Origin: Gordonia amarae NBRC 15530
GTDB lineage: Bacteria; Actinomycetota; Actinomycetes; Mycobacteriales; Mycobacteriaceae
NCBI RefSeq assembly: GCF_000241345.1
Contig: NZ_BAED01000033.1
Location: forward strand, 1-64,000
Length of the DNA stretch: 64,000 nt
Direction of reading: 5' to 3'
Position numbers and translations under genes: made by a program. Within the stretch, counting starts at the first letter, position 1. Each line of letters begins with the position of its first letter. Positions 31,101 through 40,955 of this stretch are shown one piece after another. Below the pieces are notes generated by a model. That model worked only from the letters and a program-made list of their open reading frames with translations, made no database searches and had not been told where the DNA came from.

Positions 31101-32687
31101 ATGGCAGATACGACTGTGGCCGAACACCGGCCGCACGCGGATACCGACGAGGAGCGACTGCTGTTCCCCGACACCTACGCCGAGCAAGAACCCGACCGGC
31201 CGGCGTACATCATGGCCTCGGGAGAGGCCGTCTCGTACGGGGAGATGGTCGAGGCATCACGGGCGATCTCCGGACTGCTCCACGGACGCGGTCTGCGTCA
31301 CGGCGACACCGTGGCGATCCTGATGTCGAACGAAGCGGCCTACTTCAAGGTCGCGTGGGGTCTACAGCGCGCGGGACTGCGCTACGTGGCCATCGCGACC
31401 CGGCTCGGCGCCGCGGATGTCGCCTACATCCTGGGCAACTGCGAAGCCGACGCATTGATCGTCGGCCCGAGTCTTCTCGACCTCGCCCGCGAGGCACTGG
31501 CCCTGACCGACGGTGTGGCGGAACGGTTCACCACCGGGCCGGACGTCGACGGTTTCGAGTCGCTGTTCGAAGCGTCCGCGGGCAGCGCGCCCAATCCCGA
31601 CGAGCGTGAAGGCGTCGACCTGCTGTATTCGTCGGGCACCACCGGACGCCCGAAAGGGATCGTCGCCACGCTGCCGCTGGCACCACTGGGCACCGGCCCC
31701 GGGTTCGCCACACTGTTCCACGAGAAGTGGGGACTGGAGCACGACAGCATCTACCTGTCACCGGCTCCGCTGTATCACGCTGCACCACTACGGGTCTGCA
31801 TGACGGTGCACCGCTACGGCGGCACGGTCATCGTGATGGACCGCTTCGATGCCGCCGCGGCCCTCGAGCTGATCCAGCGCTACCGGGTCACCGAAACCCA
31901 GATGGTCCCCACCATGCTCATCAGGATGCTGAAACTTCCTGAGGAAGAACGGCATTCGTACGACGTGTCCTCGCTGCGCTGCGTCGTCCACGCTGCCGCA
32001 CCGATGCCGGCCGAAGCCAAACGCGAGGTGATCGACTGGTTCGGGCCGATCGTCCGCGAATTCTATTCCGCCACCGAGAATTACCTGTTCACCGAGTTGG
32101 GCACCGAGGAGTGGCTGAGCCATCCCGGTTCGGTCGGCGCGCCGCTGTCGGGCACCCCGCACATCCTTGACGACGACGGCAAGGAACTGCCCGTCGGCCA
32201 GATCGGGACCATCTGGTCCGAGGGCGGCCTGTGGTTCGAGTACCTCGGCGACCCGGACAAGACTGCCGAGGCCCGAAATGCCGAGGGCTGGACCACCGTC
32301 GGAGATCTGGGCCACCTCGACGAGGACGGCTACCTGTATCTGGCCGACCGGCGATCGGATCTGATCCTGTGCGGCGGCGCCAACATCTATCCGCAGGAGG
32401 CCGAATCACACCTGCTCGGGCATCCGGATGTCGCCGATGCCGCCGTATTCGGGATTCCCCACGACGAACTCGGTCAGGTCGTCCACGGTGCGGTCCAGTT
32501 GCGGGAGGGCGTCGAGGCCGGCCCGGAGACCGAACAGCGACTGCTCACCTACCTCACCGACAGCCTGTCGTCGTTCAAATGCCCACGCCGGCTGGACTTC
32601 CTCGACGAACTCCCCCGGCTCCCCACCGGCAAGGTTCTCAAACGGGTGCTGCAGCAACGCTATCGCGAGGAACACTCGCAGCTCTGA
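31101..32687 (+). CDS. Acyl-CoA synthetase (AMP-dependent ligase)
   Basis: Activates a carboxylic acid to its CoA thioester through an acyl-adenylate. The 528 residues show the P-loop YSSGTTGRPKGI near 175, YSATENYLFTE near 330, GWTTVGDLGHLDEDGYLYLADRRSDLILCGGANIYPQE near 395-435 and the C-terminal lysine PTGKVLKR near 507. ATG 31101 follows GGAAGGGAGAA. It lies 120 bases after the aldehyde dehydrogenase, so aldehyde to acid to acyl-CoA is a sensible sequence. Chain length or ring type of the substrate cannot be read. Confidence 0.92.
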   Translation: MADTTVAEHRPHADTDEERLLFPDTYAEQEPDRPAYIMASGEAVSYGEMVEASRAISGLLHGRGLRHGDTVAILMSNEAAYFKVAWGLQRAGLRYVAIATRLGAADVAYILGNCEADALIVGPSLLDLAREALALTDGVAERFTTGPDVDGFESLFEASAGSAPNPDEREGVDLLYSSGTTGRPKGIVATLPLAPLGTGPGFATLFHEKWGLEHDSIYLSPAPLYHAAPLRVCMTVHRYGGTVIVMDRFDAAAALELIQRYRVTETQMVPTMLIRMLKLPEEERHSYDVSSLRCVVHAAAPMPAEAKREVIDWFGPIVREFYSATENYLFTELGTEEWLSHPGSVGAPLSGTPHILDDDGKELPVGQIGTIWSEGGLWFEYLGDPDKTAEARNAEGWTTVGDLGHLDEDGYLYLADRRSDLILCGGANIYPQEAESHLLGHPDVADAAVFGIPHDELGQVVHGAVQLREGVEAGPETEQRLLTYLTDSLSSFKCPRRLDFLDELPRLPTGKVLKRVLQQRYREEHSQL

Positions 32688-32723
32688 CCCGCCGATCCAC
32701 GTCCCCACGATCAGGAGCATCCT

Positions 32724-34235
32724 GTGCCTGAACTGTCCACCCGACTCTCCGCCCACGACACCGTCTTCCTGAACTGGGAACGCCCCGAACAGCCGATGCA
32801 CGTGGCCGAATGCATGGTCTACTCCGGCCATGTCACCGCGGCGGACATGATCGAGATGATCGAAGCCCGCATCCACCTGCTGCCCCGGTACCGGCAGAAG
32901 ATCGTCGCCGCCCCATTCGGCATCGCCAACCCCACCTGGGAGGACGATGACGCCTTCGACGTCCGCAACCATGTGGCCGAGATGCAACTCGACGGGCCCG
33001 GTTACCGGATCCTGTCGGCGACCTGCGGGCGTCTGTACTGTCAGCTCATCGACCGGCATCGCCCGATGTGGCACCTGACGGTGCTCCACGGCTACGCCGA
33101 GGACACCACCGTGGTGTTCCTGAAACTGCACCATTCGATGGTAGACGGGGTATCGAGTGTCGAACTGATCGAGGTGCTCCACGACACCACCCCCGACGCA
33201 CCACCACCGGCACCGCCTCGGCAGCAGTGGCAACCGCGCCCGATACCGGGCCCGCTGGACCGGCTCCGCGATATCGCCGCCGACAACCTCGACCTCGGGC
33301 TCGACGCCGTCCGCGAGAGCATCGACCTGGTCCGGCCAGGCGGGATCACCGACACGATCGACCGCGTCAAGAAGGTGGCGCGGGCCGGCGTCGACCTCGC
33401 GCCGCTGATGCTGAACCCGTTGTCGCCCACCCCGTTCAACGCCCAGATCCACGCCAAGCGGGACTTCTCCTGGGTCGATCTGCCCGCCGACGAGGTGAAG
33501 GCGGTCCGCACCGCACTCGGCGGCACCGTCAACGACCTCGTGCTCGCGATACTGAGCGGCGGGCTCGGCCGCTACATGCGCCGCCACGGCTACGATCCCG
33601 AGGGCCGGCTGCTGCATGCCATGTGCCCGGTCAGCGTGCGCCGCAAGAGCCAGTCCGGGGCGATGGGCAACCTGATCTCGATGGTGGTGGTGCCGCTGCA
33701 CGTCGGTGAGACGAACGCCGGAGCCCGCATGCACGCACAACACTTCGAGATGGCCGAGCTCAAACGGCGTGGACAGGCCGATGCGATCTACGAGTCCATC
33801 TCGGCGATGAAGTGGCTGCCCACACCGATGGCGCGGCTGATGTGGAAGTCGTGGCCCAAGGACTACTTCCCCATGCACATCACCTCGACCAACGTGCCCG
33901 GCCCCAAAGAACCCCTGTTCCTGGGCAAACACGAACTGCTGCACTGGTATCCGTTCGGGGTGCAGTGGACGAACAACGCCCTGTTCCTCTGCACCCTGAG
34001 CTACCGCGGCCGGCTGGTGCTCGGTCCGGTCTCCGACCCGGACATCGTCGACGATGTGTGGGAGTTCGCCGACGACCTTTACGCCTCCTACGCCGAACTC
34101 CGGGACGCAGCGGGAATCGTCGCCCGGGAAACCCTCACACCCTCACAGGCCGCCGACCTCAGCGTGCCGGCCGAACCCGGGAAAACCCCTGCGGCCGCAG
34201 AGCTTCCGGCACCGGCCAAGCTGGCACAGTCATGA
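32724..34235 (+). CDS. Wax ester synthase/diacylglycerol acyltransferase family protein
   Basis: Acyl-CoA:alcohol or diacylglycerol O-acyltransferase (503 residues), membrane-associated, making wax esters or triacylglycerol. The condensing motif HHSMVDG is at 136-142 and the second family block reads ISMVVVPLH near 312, followed by NVPGPKEPLFL near 388. GTG start with AGGAG six bases upstream. It may esterify the alcohol or acyl-CoA handled by neighbouring enzymes, or act in storage; actinomycetes carry many paralogues, so the specific role is open. Its stop overlaps the esterase start. Confidence 0.93.
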   Translation: MPELSTRLSAHDTVFLNWERPEQPMHVAECMVYSGHVTAADMIEMIEARIHLLPRYRQKIVAAPFGIANPTWEDDDAFDVRNHVAEMQLDGPGYRILSATCGRLYCQLIDRHRPMWHLTVLHGYAEDTTVVFLKLHHSMVDGVSSVELIEVLHDTTPDAPPPAPPRQQWQPRPIPGPLDRLRDIAADNLDLGLDAVRESIDLVRPGGITDTIDRVKKVARAGVDLAPLMLNPLSPTPFNAQIHAKRDFSWVDLPADEVKAVRTALGGTVNDLVLAILSGGLGRYMRRHGYDPEGRLLHAMCPVSVRRKSQSGAMGNLISMVVVPLHVGETNAGARMHAQHFEMAELKRRGQADAIYESISAMKWLPTPMARLMWKSWPKDYFPMHITSTNVPGPKEPLFLGKHELLHWYPFGVQWTNNALFLCTLSYRGRLVLGPVSDPDIVDDVWEFADDLYASYAELRDAAGIVARETLTPSQAADLSVPAEPGKTPAAAELPAPAKLAQS

Positions 34236-35455
34236 GCGGACTGCTCTGCGACTCCGATGAACTCGACGGTGACCAACAGGGTGCGCACGAGAGCCACCCG
34301 GGTGCGTCGCCGGTACCGGTCCCGCGCCGGGCACGGCCCGACGCTGAGGTGCGCAGACTCCTGCTGCAGTTGTCGGTGGTGTCACCGCCCGATGAGTCGA
34401 CACCGGTGGCCGCAGTCCGCCGGAACTGGCGGTTGGCCGTGAAAGCATTCGCCTCACGTCCCCGCGTCGCCTCGGCCACCGACCACGTCATCGACAGCGG
34501 CGATCGGACGATCCGCCTGCGGATCTACTCCCCGGTCCGCCCGGACACCACCGGGACAGACGGTGCGGGGGCTCCTGCACTGGTGTGGTTTCACGGCGGC
34601 GGGTTCGTCGCCGGCGACCTGTACACGGCCGGTGCCACCTGCCGGGCCCTGGCAGCGGCGAGCGGTGCCACCGTCGTCGCCGTCAGCTACCGGCTCGCCC
34701 CTGAGCACCCCCTCGACGCCGGGCGCGAGGACTGCCTGGCCGCGCTCACCTGGCTCGCCGCACACGGTCGCGAGCTGGGAGTCGACCCGGCGCGGCTGGC
34801 GGTCGGCGGCGATTCGGCCGGGGGCGGCCTGGCCGCCCTTGCCGCGCAGCACTGCGCCCGCAACGGAATCGGCCTTGCCGCGCAGGTTCTCGTGTATCCG
34901 GCCACAGACCTGACCGGCTCGTTGCCGTCTGCGCACGAGGCGATGCCCGGCCTGCTCGATCATCGGTGGATCACCTGGATCAAGTCGCAGATCTCGACCG
35001 TCTCAGATCTGCACGATCCGGCCGGGTCGGCGTTGAGCGCAGGCGACCTGACCGGTCTGCCCCCGACGATCCTGATCACAGCCGGTTTCGACCCCCTCCG
35101 CGACGAGGGGCTGCGCTACGGAACGCGCCTGCGTGAGGCGGGCGTGCCGGTCCTGCATCTGCACTATCCGGGCCAGATCCACGGTTTTGTGAGCATGGAC
35201 CAGGTTTTGCACGCGGGTACCGACGCCCTCGGGCGGCTCGGCCGGGCACTCGCGCACGTCCTGGCCGACGGCGAGCTCTGCGACGACGACCATCCGGACC
35301 TGCCGCGCCGGGCCCACCCGGTGCGGCAGCTTCGCTGGCTGCATCCCGCCCAGCGGCTGCGCGAAGCGGAAGTCGTGGTCGCGGCGGCCGTTCACCTGGC
35401 GCGCGACGTCGCCGGGTCCACCTGCTCACGCCACCGGAAAGGGTCACCACAATGA
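34232..35455 (+). CDS. Alpha/beta hydrolase, HSL-type esterase
   Basis: Carboxylesterase of 407 residues in the hormone-sensitive-lipase family. The oxyanion motif HGGG begins at H121, the nucleophile elbow is GDSAGG with S195, and the acid and histidine lie in FDPLRDEG and QIHGF. ATG 34232 overlaps the WS/DGAT stop. There is an atypical 60-residue polar N-terminus and a 60-residue C-terminal tail after the catalytic His. It probably cleaves an ester substrate feeding the operon, giving an alcohol and an acid. Confidence 0.9.
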   Translation: MSGLLCDSDELDGDQQGAHESHPGASPVPVPRRARPDAEVRRLLLQLSVVSPPDESTPVAAVRRNWRLAVKAFASRPRVASATDHVIDSGDRTIRLRIYSPVRPDTTGTDGAGAPALVWFHGGGFVAGDLYTAGATCRALAAASGATVVAVSYRLAPEHPLDAGREDCLAALTWLAAHGRELGVDPARLAVGGDSAGGGLAALAAQHCARNGIGLAAQVLVYPATDLTGSLPSAHEAMPGLLDHRWITWIKSQISTVSDLHDPAGSALSAGDLTGLPPTILITAGFDPLRDEGLRYGTRLREAGVPVLHLHYPGQIHGFVSMDQVLHAGTDALGRLGRALAHVLADGELCDDDHPDLPRRAHPVRQLRWLHPAQRLREAEVVVAAAVHLARDVAGSTCSRHRKGSPQ

Positions 35456-36426
35456 GAAGTTTCGTCTGCCGCGGATTCGGCGACCTCGATGCCATCGCCA
35501 TCGAGGAACACCCCGACCCGGTACCCGGCGCCGGTGAGGTGCTGGTCCGGATGACCGCCGCCAATGTCGCGTTCGTCGACCGGCTCATCGTCCGCGGCGA
35601 GTATCAGGTGCGGCCCCCGCTGCCGTTCACCCCCGGCGTGGTCGCCGCCGGTGAGGTCCTCAGCACCGGTCCCGGTGTCGAGCATCTGCAGCCGGGTACC
35701 AGCGTGGTCCTTCTCAAGAGCTCGTACGGGGCCTGGTCCACGCATGTCGTGGTGCCCGCCTGGGCGGTGGTACCGACACCGGCCAACGTGCCCGACGAGA
35801 TCGCGGCCGCGGCGATCGAGGCCTACGGCACCGCCAGCTACGCGCTGGAGGAACGTGGTGGTCTGGCTCCGGGTGAGACGGTGCTGATCCTCGGCGCCGG
35901 TGGTGCGGTGGGTGCGGCCGCCGTCGAGATCGCCCTGCATCTCGACGCCGAGGTCATCGCCCACACCAGCGACACCACCATCTGGGACGATCACCGCGTC
36001 AGGCCGCAGCACATCATCGACCGCAAGGAACATCCCGACATCCGCGCCTACATGCGCGAGCACTTCCCGCGCGGGGTGGATCTGGCGATGGACCCGGTCA
36101 GCGGTGACCAGGCCAACGGGGTCCTGCGGTCCCTGGCGCCGAACGGCCGGATGCTGGTGGTCGGGTTCGCCGGCGGCTCGATCGCCTCGCTCGCCAGCAA
36201 CTTCATCCTGCTCAGCAACCGCGCGGTGATCGGAGTCGAGTGGGCCACCTGGATCACCACGAACACCCAGCATCTGGCGCGCACCCTCGATGTGGTGCTG
36301 AACCGCTTGTCCCGTGGTGCTTTTCACCCACCGAAACCGACCATGGTCTCCCTCGACGAGTTGCCCGAGGTCCTCGCCGAGGGCGTCCCGGCCAGCGGTC
36401 TGGTCCGCACCATCGTCACCCCGTGA
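35452..36426 (+). CDS. Quinone oxidoreductase-like MDR family protein
   Basis: Zinc-independent medium-chain dehydrogenase/reductase of 324 residues. It has a GroES-like N-terminal fold (GAGEVLVRMTAANVAFVDRLIVRGEYQVRPPLPFTPGVVAAGEV) and a Rossmann fold with LGAGGAVGAAAVEIA near 152. The zinc-binding cysteines are absent, as in NADPH:quinone or enoyl reductases. ATG 35452 overlaps the esterase stop, so it closes the five-gene plus-strand operon. Substrate unknown. Confidence 0.9.
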   Translation: MRSFVCRGFGDLDAIAIEEHPDPVPGAGEVLVRMTAANVAFVDRLIVRGEYQVRPPLPFTPGVVAAGEVLSTGPGVEHLQPGTSVVLLKSSYGAWSTHVVVPAWAVVPTPANVPDEIAAAAIEAYGTASYALEERGGLAPGETVLILGAGGAVGAAAVEIALHLDAEVIAHTSDTTIWDDHRVRPQHIIDRKEHPDIRAYMREHFPRGVDLAMDPVSGDQANGVLRSLAPNGRMLVVGFAGGSIASLASNFILLSNRAVIGVEWATWITTNTQHLARTLDVVLNRLSRGAFHPPKPTMVSLDELPEVLAEGVPASGLVRTIVTP

Positions 36427-36437
36427 GCCACATCGGC

Positions 36438-37139
36438 TCAGCCTGATTCGCCGCGAACCCGGAATGGTGTTGCCCGGTACCAGAGTTCGCCGAGCGCGCG
36501 GCCCAGTTCCTCGATCCGTTCCCGGCGCGGGGTGCTGTCGGCGAGCCCGACATGCACGTAGGCCATCTGTTCGGTGGCACACCCCAGGGTTTCGGCGAGC
36601 AGCACCAGGTCGGTGGATTCGAGGCGATCCTCGGCGTCGAGCCGGCGCAGCCAGTGTTCTGTGCGTCTGACGAACTCGGCGCGCAGATTGAGCCACAGCA
36701 CCGAGAAGCCCTTGTTCTCGCTGGCCGCCGCGGCCTCACGCAGCAACCTCAGCATGTGCCGGTTGCGCGCGTACGTCTGCAGGTAGGTGGTATTGACCTC
36801 GATCAGCGACTCCAGCTCGCCGTGCGTACGGTCGGGCCGCAGCCGGGACTGCGCCAACTCCTCCAGCGACGGTTTGAGCGCCGCCAGGAAGATGTCGTCG
36901 AGGCTGGTGAAGTGCCGGTAGAAGTTGCCCTGGGCGGTGTTGGCGTGGTGGGTGATATCCGAGACGCGGGTCTTGGTGTAGCCGTACTCGGTGAAGCATT
37001 CGACGGCGGCCCGGATCAACTTGTCCCGGGTCTGCTCGCCACGCTTATTGGACCGCTTGGACGACGCAGCCGCGGTGTCGAGCAGGCCGGCCGCCGAGTA
37101 GACCGCGTCGATACCGTCGGCTGCGTCGTCGCCGCTCAT
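36438..37139 (-). CDS. TetR family transcriptional regulator
   Basis: Repressor of 233 residues. The N-terminal helix-turn-helix (RDKLIRAAVECFTEYGYTKTRVSDITHHANTAQGNFYRHFTSLDDIFLAAL, about 38-90) is complete; the helical ligand domain follows. It is the last gene of the leftward P450-ALDH-SDR-PPDK operon, its start overlapping the PPDK stop. It probably controls the divergent P450/acyl-CoA ligase promoter, where several perfect palindromes lie. Confidence 0.92.
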   Translation of the reverse strand: MSGDDAADGIDAVYSAAGLLDTAAASSKRSNKRGEQTRDKLIRAAVECFTEYGYTKTRVSDITHHANTAQGNFYRHFTSLDDIFLAALKPSLEELAQSRLRPDRTHGELESLIEVNTTYLQTYARNRHMLRLLREAAAASENKGFSVLWLNLRAEFVRRTEHWLRRLDAEDRLESTDLVLLAETLGCATEQMAYVHVGLADSTPRRERIEELGRALGELWYRATPFRVRGESG

Positions 37140-38617
37140 TGCACCCCTTCGGTTACTTTCTCTCCGGTGATGTGTGTCCGCAGCGGATGGTCACCGATAT
37201 CCGCACGGTCGAGATAGGACAGTAGTTCCTCAAGGTACTCATCGGGGGCGGCATTGTCCGATTCCACCTCCCCGAGGTACACGGTGCCGGTGGCGCCGTC
37301 GACGGTGACCGTCTGCCCGGCCAGCCGTCCGGTGAGTCCCTCACCGCATCCGACGACGCACGGCACCCCGATCTCCCGGCACACCAGAGCGGCGTGCGAG
37401 GTGGTGCCGCCGACCTCGGTCACCACCGCGACCGACTCGAACATCGCCGGAACGTCGACCGGCGAGGTGGACGGCCGCACGAGCACCACGGCCACGCCCT
37501 CGGCCGCCGCGGCACAGGCTTCCTCGGTATCGGTGTGGACCACACCCGTGGCCACTCCCGGTCCGGCGCCGGTGCCCGTGGCGAGCACTTCCGCACCCGA
37601 TTCCACGGTGCCGTCGCCGGCCAGCGCCTTCGCGTGGTCCTCGCTGATCCGCCCCAGCGCCTCGGCCTCGGTGATCATGCCCGAACGGACCATGTCGACC
37701 GCGATACGGGCCGCGGCGCGGGCCGACCGCTTGCCCGCCCGGCACTGCAACATGTACAGCCGTCCGCTTTCGACGGTGAACTCGATGTCGGCGAGGTCGC
37801 GCAACGTCGTTTCCAGGGTACCGGCGATGTGTTCGAGCTCGGTGTACAACTGCGGGCTGTGTGCGGCGAATTGGTCGAGATTCTCCGGGGTCCGCTCCCC
37901 CGACACCACATCCTCGCCCTGCGCGTGGGCCAGCCACTCACCGAACAGCACGGGCTCACCGGTGGCCGGGTCGCGACTGAAAAGTACTCCGGTACCGGAG
38001 TTCTCATCCCTGTTTCCGAACACCATGGCCTGCACGGTGACCGCGGTGCCGCCGCCCTCGCCGAGATTGTGCCGACGCCGGTAGGCGGTGACGCGCTCAT
38101 TGGTCCACGACCGGAAGACGGCCGCGATGGCTTCGCGCAGTTGCGCATGCGGGTCGTCGGGCACCGTCCCGGCCGGGTCGCCGAGGACGATGTCGCGGTA
38201 TCCGGAGCAAAAACGCGCCCAGGTATCGTCGGCCCACGCCCGATCGCCGGTGCTCACCGCCAGCTCGTCGACGATGGCCGGGGTCAGACCGAGGTTCAGG
38301 ACGGTGTCCATCATGCCCGGCATGCTCTGGGCAGCACCGGATCTCACGGAGACCAGCAGTGGGTTCGGGCCCGAACCGAAGGTCTTGCCGGTCTGCGACT
38401 CCAGGTCGGAGAGAGCGTGCAGAACCTGTTCCCACACGTCCTCGGGCAGCTTGCCGCCGGCCTCGTGGAACCGCCGGCAGACCGGGGTGGTGATCGCGAA
38501 CGCCGGCGGCACCGGCATTCCCAGCGAGCGCATGCTGTTGACGCTGAATGCCTTGCCGCCGAGAAGTTCCCGGTCGCCGGGGGCCGTTCCGTCCAGGGCC
38601 ACTACCGCTGTCGTCAT
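37136..38617 (-). CDS. ppdK: PPDK-like protein: ATP-grasp plus phosphohistidine domain, no PEP/pyruvate barrel
   Basis: The 493 residues cover only the first half of pyruvate phosphate dikinase. The ATP-grasp part has LLGGKAFSVNSMRSLGMPVPPAFAI, SVRSGAAQSMPGMMDTVLNLG and GTGVLFSRDPATGEPVLFGEWL. The swivelling domain has GGTTSHAALVCRE with phosphorylatable H408. The C-terminal TIM barrel that binds PEP or pyruvate is absent, so it cannot be a normal PPDK. M. tuberculosis PpdK (Rv1127c, about 490 residues from memory) is equally short. It may pass phosphate from ATP to a partner, for instance the His-domain protein at 45782. Start overlaps the SDR stop; the open frame beyond 38617 is a shadow. 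Confidence 0.9.
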   Translation of the reverse strand: MTTAVVALDGTAPGDRELLGGKAFSVNSMRSLGMPVPPAFAITTPVCRRFHEAGGKLPEDVWEQVLHALSDLESQTGKTFGSGPNPLLVSVRSGAAQSMPGMMDTVLNLGLTPAIVDELAVSTGDRAWADDTWARFCSGYRDIVLGDPAGTVPDDPHAQLREAIAAVFRSWTNERVTAYRRRHNLGEGGGTAVTVQAMVFGNRDENSGTGVLFSRDPATGEPVLFGEWLAHAQGEDVVSGERTPENLDQFAAHSPQLYTELEHIAGTLETTLRDLADIEFTVESGRLYMLQCRAGKRSARAAARIAVDMVRSGMITEAEALGRISEDHAKALAGDGTVESGAEVLATGTGAGPGVATGVVHTDTEEACAAAAEGVAVVLVRPSTSPVDVPAMFESVAVVTEVGGTTSHAALVCREIGVPCVVGCGEGLTGRLAGQTVTVDGATGTVYLGEVESDNAAPDEYLEELLSYLDRADIGDHPLRTHITGEKVTEGVQ

Positions 38618-39507
38618 GAGAGGAGTCCTTCCGCTGAGGTGTTCGCGGCGTCCTGGGGGCGGTCGCCCGCGATGTCGGTGTCGTGTTGCCGGGGGCCGCC
38701 GGCGGTCAGCCGCGCGGCCACCGGCGCGAAAGCCCGTGATCGGGCGGCCACGCGGGCCGCGAGTAACCCGCCTTCGACGGGCACGTCGATCCCGTTGATC
38801 CACGATGCCGCCGGGGAAAGGAGAAAGCGCACTGCCGCGGCCGGTTCGGCGGCGGTTCCGTGCCGGCCGACCACCGCCGCGGAGCGGGCGATGTTGTCCA
38901 CTCCCATCGATGCCTCGAAGTCGGTGAGGATCGGGGTCTCGATCGGCCCGGGGCTCACCGACACGGCCCGGATACCGCGCGGTTGTAGCGCCGCCGACAG
39001 CACCACCGTCCAGTCGACGAGTACCCGTTTGGAGGTGTAATAGGCGGCCGATCCGTCGATCGGATTGTCGGTCAGCCAGGTGGCGATATCGTCGGCGGTG
39101 TGCACCGACAGCAACCGGGCCACCTGGTCGGCGGGCGTGGTGTTGCGTTGCGCGGCAACAGAGGCCACGTTCACGATGACGGCACCGGTGTCCATCCGGT
39201 CCAGGACGCGGTAGGTCAGCGTCTGCAGACCGAGGGTGTTCACCGCCAGCACGGTCGCGGCCGGCGCGGTACCCGGCACCCCGGCGACGTTCGCCAGAGC
39301 GTCGATCCGGTCGGGCAGCGCGAGTCGTGCGATCGAGTCCTGGTCGGCGAGATCGCATCGTAGGGCGGTGACCCGTGGGTCGGTGCACTCGGACCTGTCG
39401 ACCGCGATCACCGTCGTGTCCGGGTCTGCGTCGAGGATCTGGTCCACGAGGGCGCGACCGATTCCCGACGCGGCTCCCGTCACCACGATCGTCCTTGTTC
39501 CTGTCAT
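38614..39507 (-). CDS. Short-chain dehydrogenase/reductase
   Basis: NAD(P)-dependent alcohol dehydrogenase or ketoreductase of 297 residues. Cofactor motif TGAASGIGRAL near 10, NVAGVPG near 73 and the active site YYTSKR (YxxxK) near 157, with the conserved SPGPIETPIL after it. About 45 extra C-terminal residues follow the usual SDR end and look disordered. It lies between the aldehyde dehydrogenase and the PPDK-like gene with 4-base overlaps on both sides. With P450 and ALDH it suggests stepwise oxidation of a hydroxylated carbon. Confidence 0.92.
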   Translation of the reverse strand: MTGTRTIVVTGAASGIGRALVDQILDADPDTTVIAVDRSECTDPRVTALRCDLADQDSIARLALPDRIDALANVAGVPGTAPAATVLAVNTLGLQTLTYRVLDRMDTGAVIVNVASVAAQRNTTPADQVARLLSVHTADDIATWLTDNPIDGSAAYYTSKRVLVDWTVVLSAALQPRGIRAVSVSPGPIETPILTDFEASMGVDNIARSAAVVGRHGTAAEPAAAVRFLLSPAASWINGIDVPVEGGLLAARVAARSRAFAPVAARLTAGGPRQHDTDIAGDRPQDAANTSAEGLLS

Positions 39508-40955
39508 GACATCACCGCCTTGATCTCGGTGAACTCGGCCAGGCCCACGGCCCCGAGTTCACGTCCGTAGCCCGAACGTTTCAGCCCGCCGAACGGCACC
39601 GCCGGGCGCATGCGGGTCCGCACCCCGTTCACCTTCACCTGACCGACCTCCAGTTCCCCGGCCACGGCGCGGGCATGATCGGTGCTGCCGGACCACACTT
39701 CGGCCGACAGTCCGTACTGGCAGTCGTTGGCCAGCGTGATCGCCTGTGCCTCGTCGTCGTAGTACTGGATCACCAGCACGGGGCCGAAGATCTCCTCACG
39801 CACCGCGGCGGCATCGGGCGGCAGGTCGGCCAGAACGATCGGGGCGATGAAACAGTCGGAGCCGCGCGAGGGTTCGGTCTCGCCCGTGCCGATCACGAAC
39901 CGGGCCCCGGATTCCCTTGCGGTGGCGATGTGTTCGAGCACCCGATCGGTCTGGATCCGGGATGCCAGGGGGCCGTGGGTGGTCGACGGATCGGCCGGGT
40001 CACCCAGTCGCGCCGCCCCGGCCGCCGCGACGAGCAGTTCCTCGATACGGCCGGCGTGCGCCGCCGGAAGGATCAGCCGGGTGGTGGCGTTGCAGGCCTG
40101 CCCCGAGTTGACCAGGCCCGACCCGAACACCTTGGGAATCACCGTGGCCAGATCGGCATCGGCGAGCACCACGGCCGGCGACTTGCCGCCGAGTTCGAGC
40201 GTGGTGCGGGTCAGCGCGCCGGCGGCGGCCCGCGCGACCGCCTGGCCACCGCGCACCGAACCGGTGAACGAGACATGCGCGAGGCCTGGATGGGCGCTGA
40301 GCGCGGCGCCGGTGGTGGGGCCGTCACCGTTGACGATGGCGAACCCCTGCGCGGGTACTCCCGCGTCGATGAAGCAGGACCGGATCAGCTCGGCGTCGAA
40401 AGGTGTTGCCTCCGCGGGCTTGAGCACCACCGTGCAGCCGGCGGCCAGCGCTGCCGCCACCTTGGCGACGATCTGGTGGACCGGCATGTTCCACGGGGTG
40501 ATCGCGGCGACGATCCCGGCCGGCACCCGGTGCAGCACCGCACCGTCGATGTTCTCGGACCAGGCGAACGCACGGGTTGCCGCCGCCATCGACCGCAGGA
40601 CCGACACAGGCAGATCCCGCTGGGTCGCCGCCGCCAGGGTGATCGGCATACCCATCTCCGCGGAGACGGTGGCGGCGATCTCGGCACCTCGCTGTTCGAG
40701 CAGGTCGGCGGTGCGGTCGAGGATGTCGGCGCGCGTCGCGGGTGCGGTGGCCGACCAGGCCGCGAGCGACCGCCCGGCCTCGGTCACGGCCGCGTCGACG
40801 AGGTCGGCGTCGGCGACACCGACCGTGCCGATCTCGATTTCGCGGTAGGGGTCGATGACCGGCAACCGGATGGTGCTCTCCACCCGGCGGGTACCGATCC
40901 AGGCCGCCGGAGCCGTCTGGCCGGTGAGCACCGACGCTGTCGGGGATGTGGTCAC
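39504..40955 (-). CDS. Aldehyde dehydrogenase
   Basis: NAD(P)-dependent ALDH of 483 residues. Key parts are ITPWNMPVHQIVAKVAAALAAGCTVVLKPAEATP near 148, FTGSVRGGQAV, ELGGKSPAVVL (general base Glu), SGQACNATTRL (nucleophile C288) and EEIFGPVLVIQYY. GTG start overlapping the P450 stop as GTGA. It follows the P450 in the leftward operon and can oxidise the aldehyde produced by P450 plus dehydrogenase action. Confidence 0.93.
   Translation of the reverse strand: MTTSPTASVLTGQTAPAAWIGTRRVESTIRLPVIDPYREIEIGTVGVADADLVDAAVTEAGRSLAAWSATAPATRADILDRTADLLEQRGAEIAATVSAEMGMPITLAAATQRDLPVSVLRSMAAATRAFAWSENIDGAVLHRVPAGIVAAITPWNMPVHQIVAKVAAALAAGCTVVLKPAEATPFDAELIRSCFIDAGVPAQGFAIVNGDGPTTGAALSAHPGLAHVSFTGSVRGGQAVARAAAGALTRTTLELGGKSPAVVLADADLATVIPKVFGSGLVNSGQACNATTRLILPAAHAGRIEELLVAAAGAARLGDPADPSTTHGPLASRIQTDRVLEHIATARESGARFVIGTGETEPSRGSDCFIAPIVLADLPPDAAAVREEIFGPVLVIQYYDDEAQAITLANDCQYGLSAEVWSGSTDHARAVAGELEVGQVKVNGVRTRMRPAVPFGGLKRSGYGRELGAVGLAEFTEIKAVMS

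Noticed and set aside
32406-33944. 512-codon minus-strand open frame
   Set aside because: Antisense to the WS/DGAT gene, which carries the intact HHxxxDG motif.
37136-38617. Full pyruvate phosphate dikinase
   Set aside because: Only ATP-grasp and His domains are present; the C-terminal PEP/pyruvate barrel is missing, and the stop is followed at once by the TetR start, so this is not a frameshifted longer gene.
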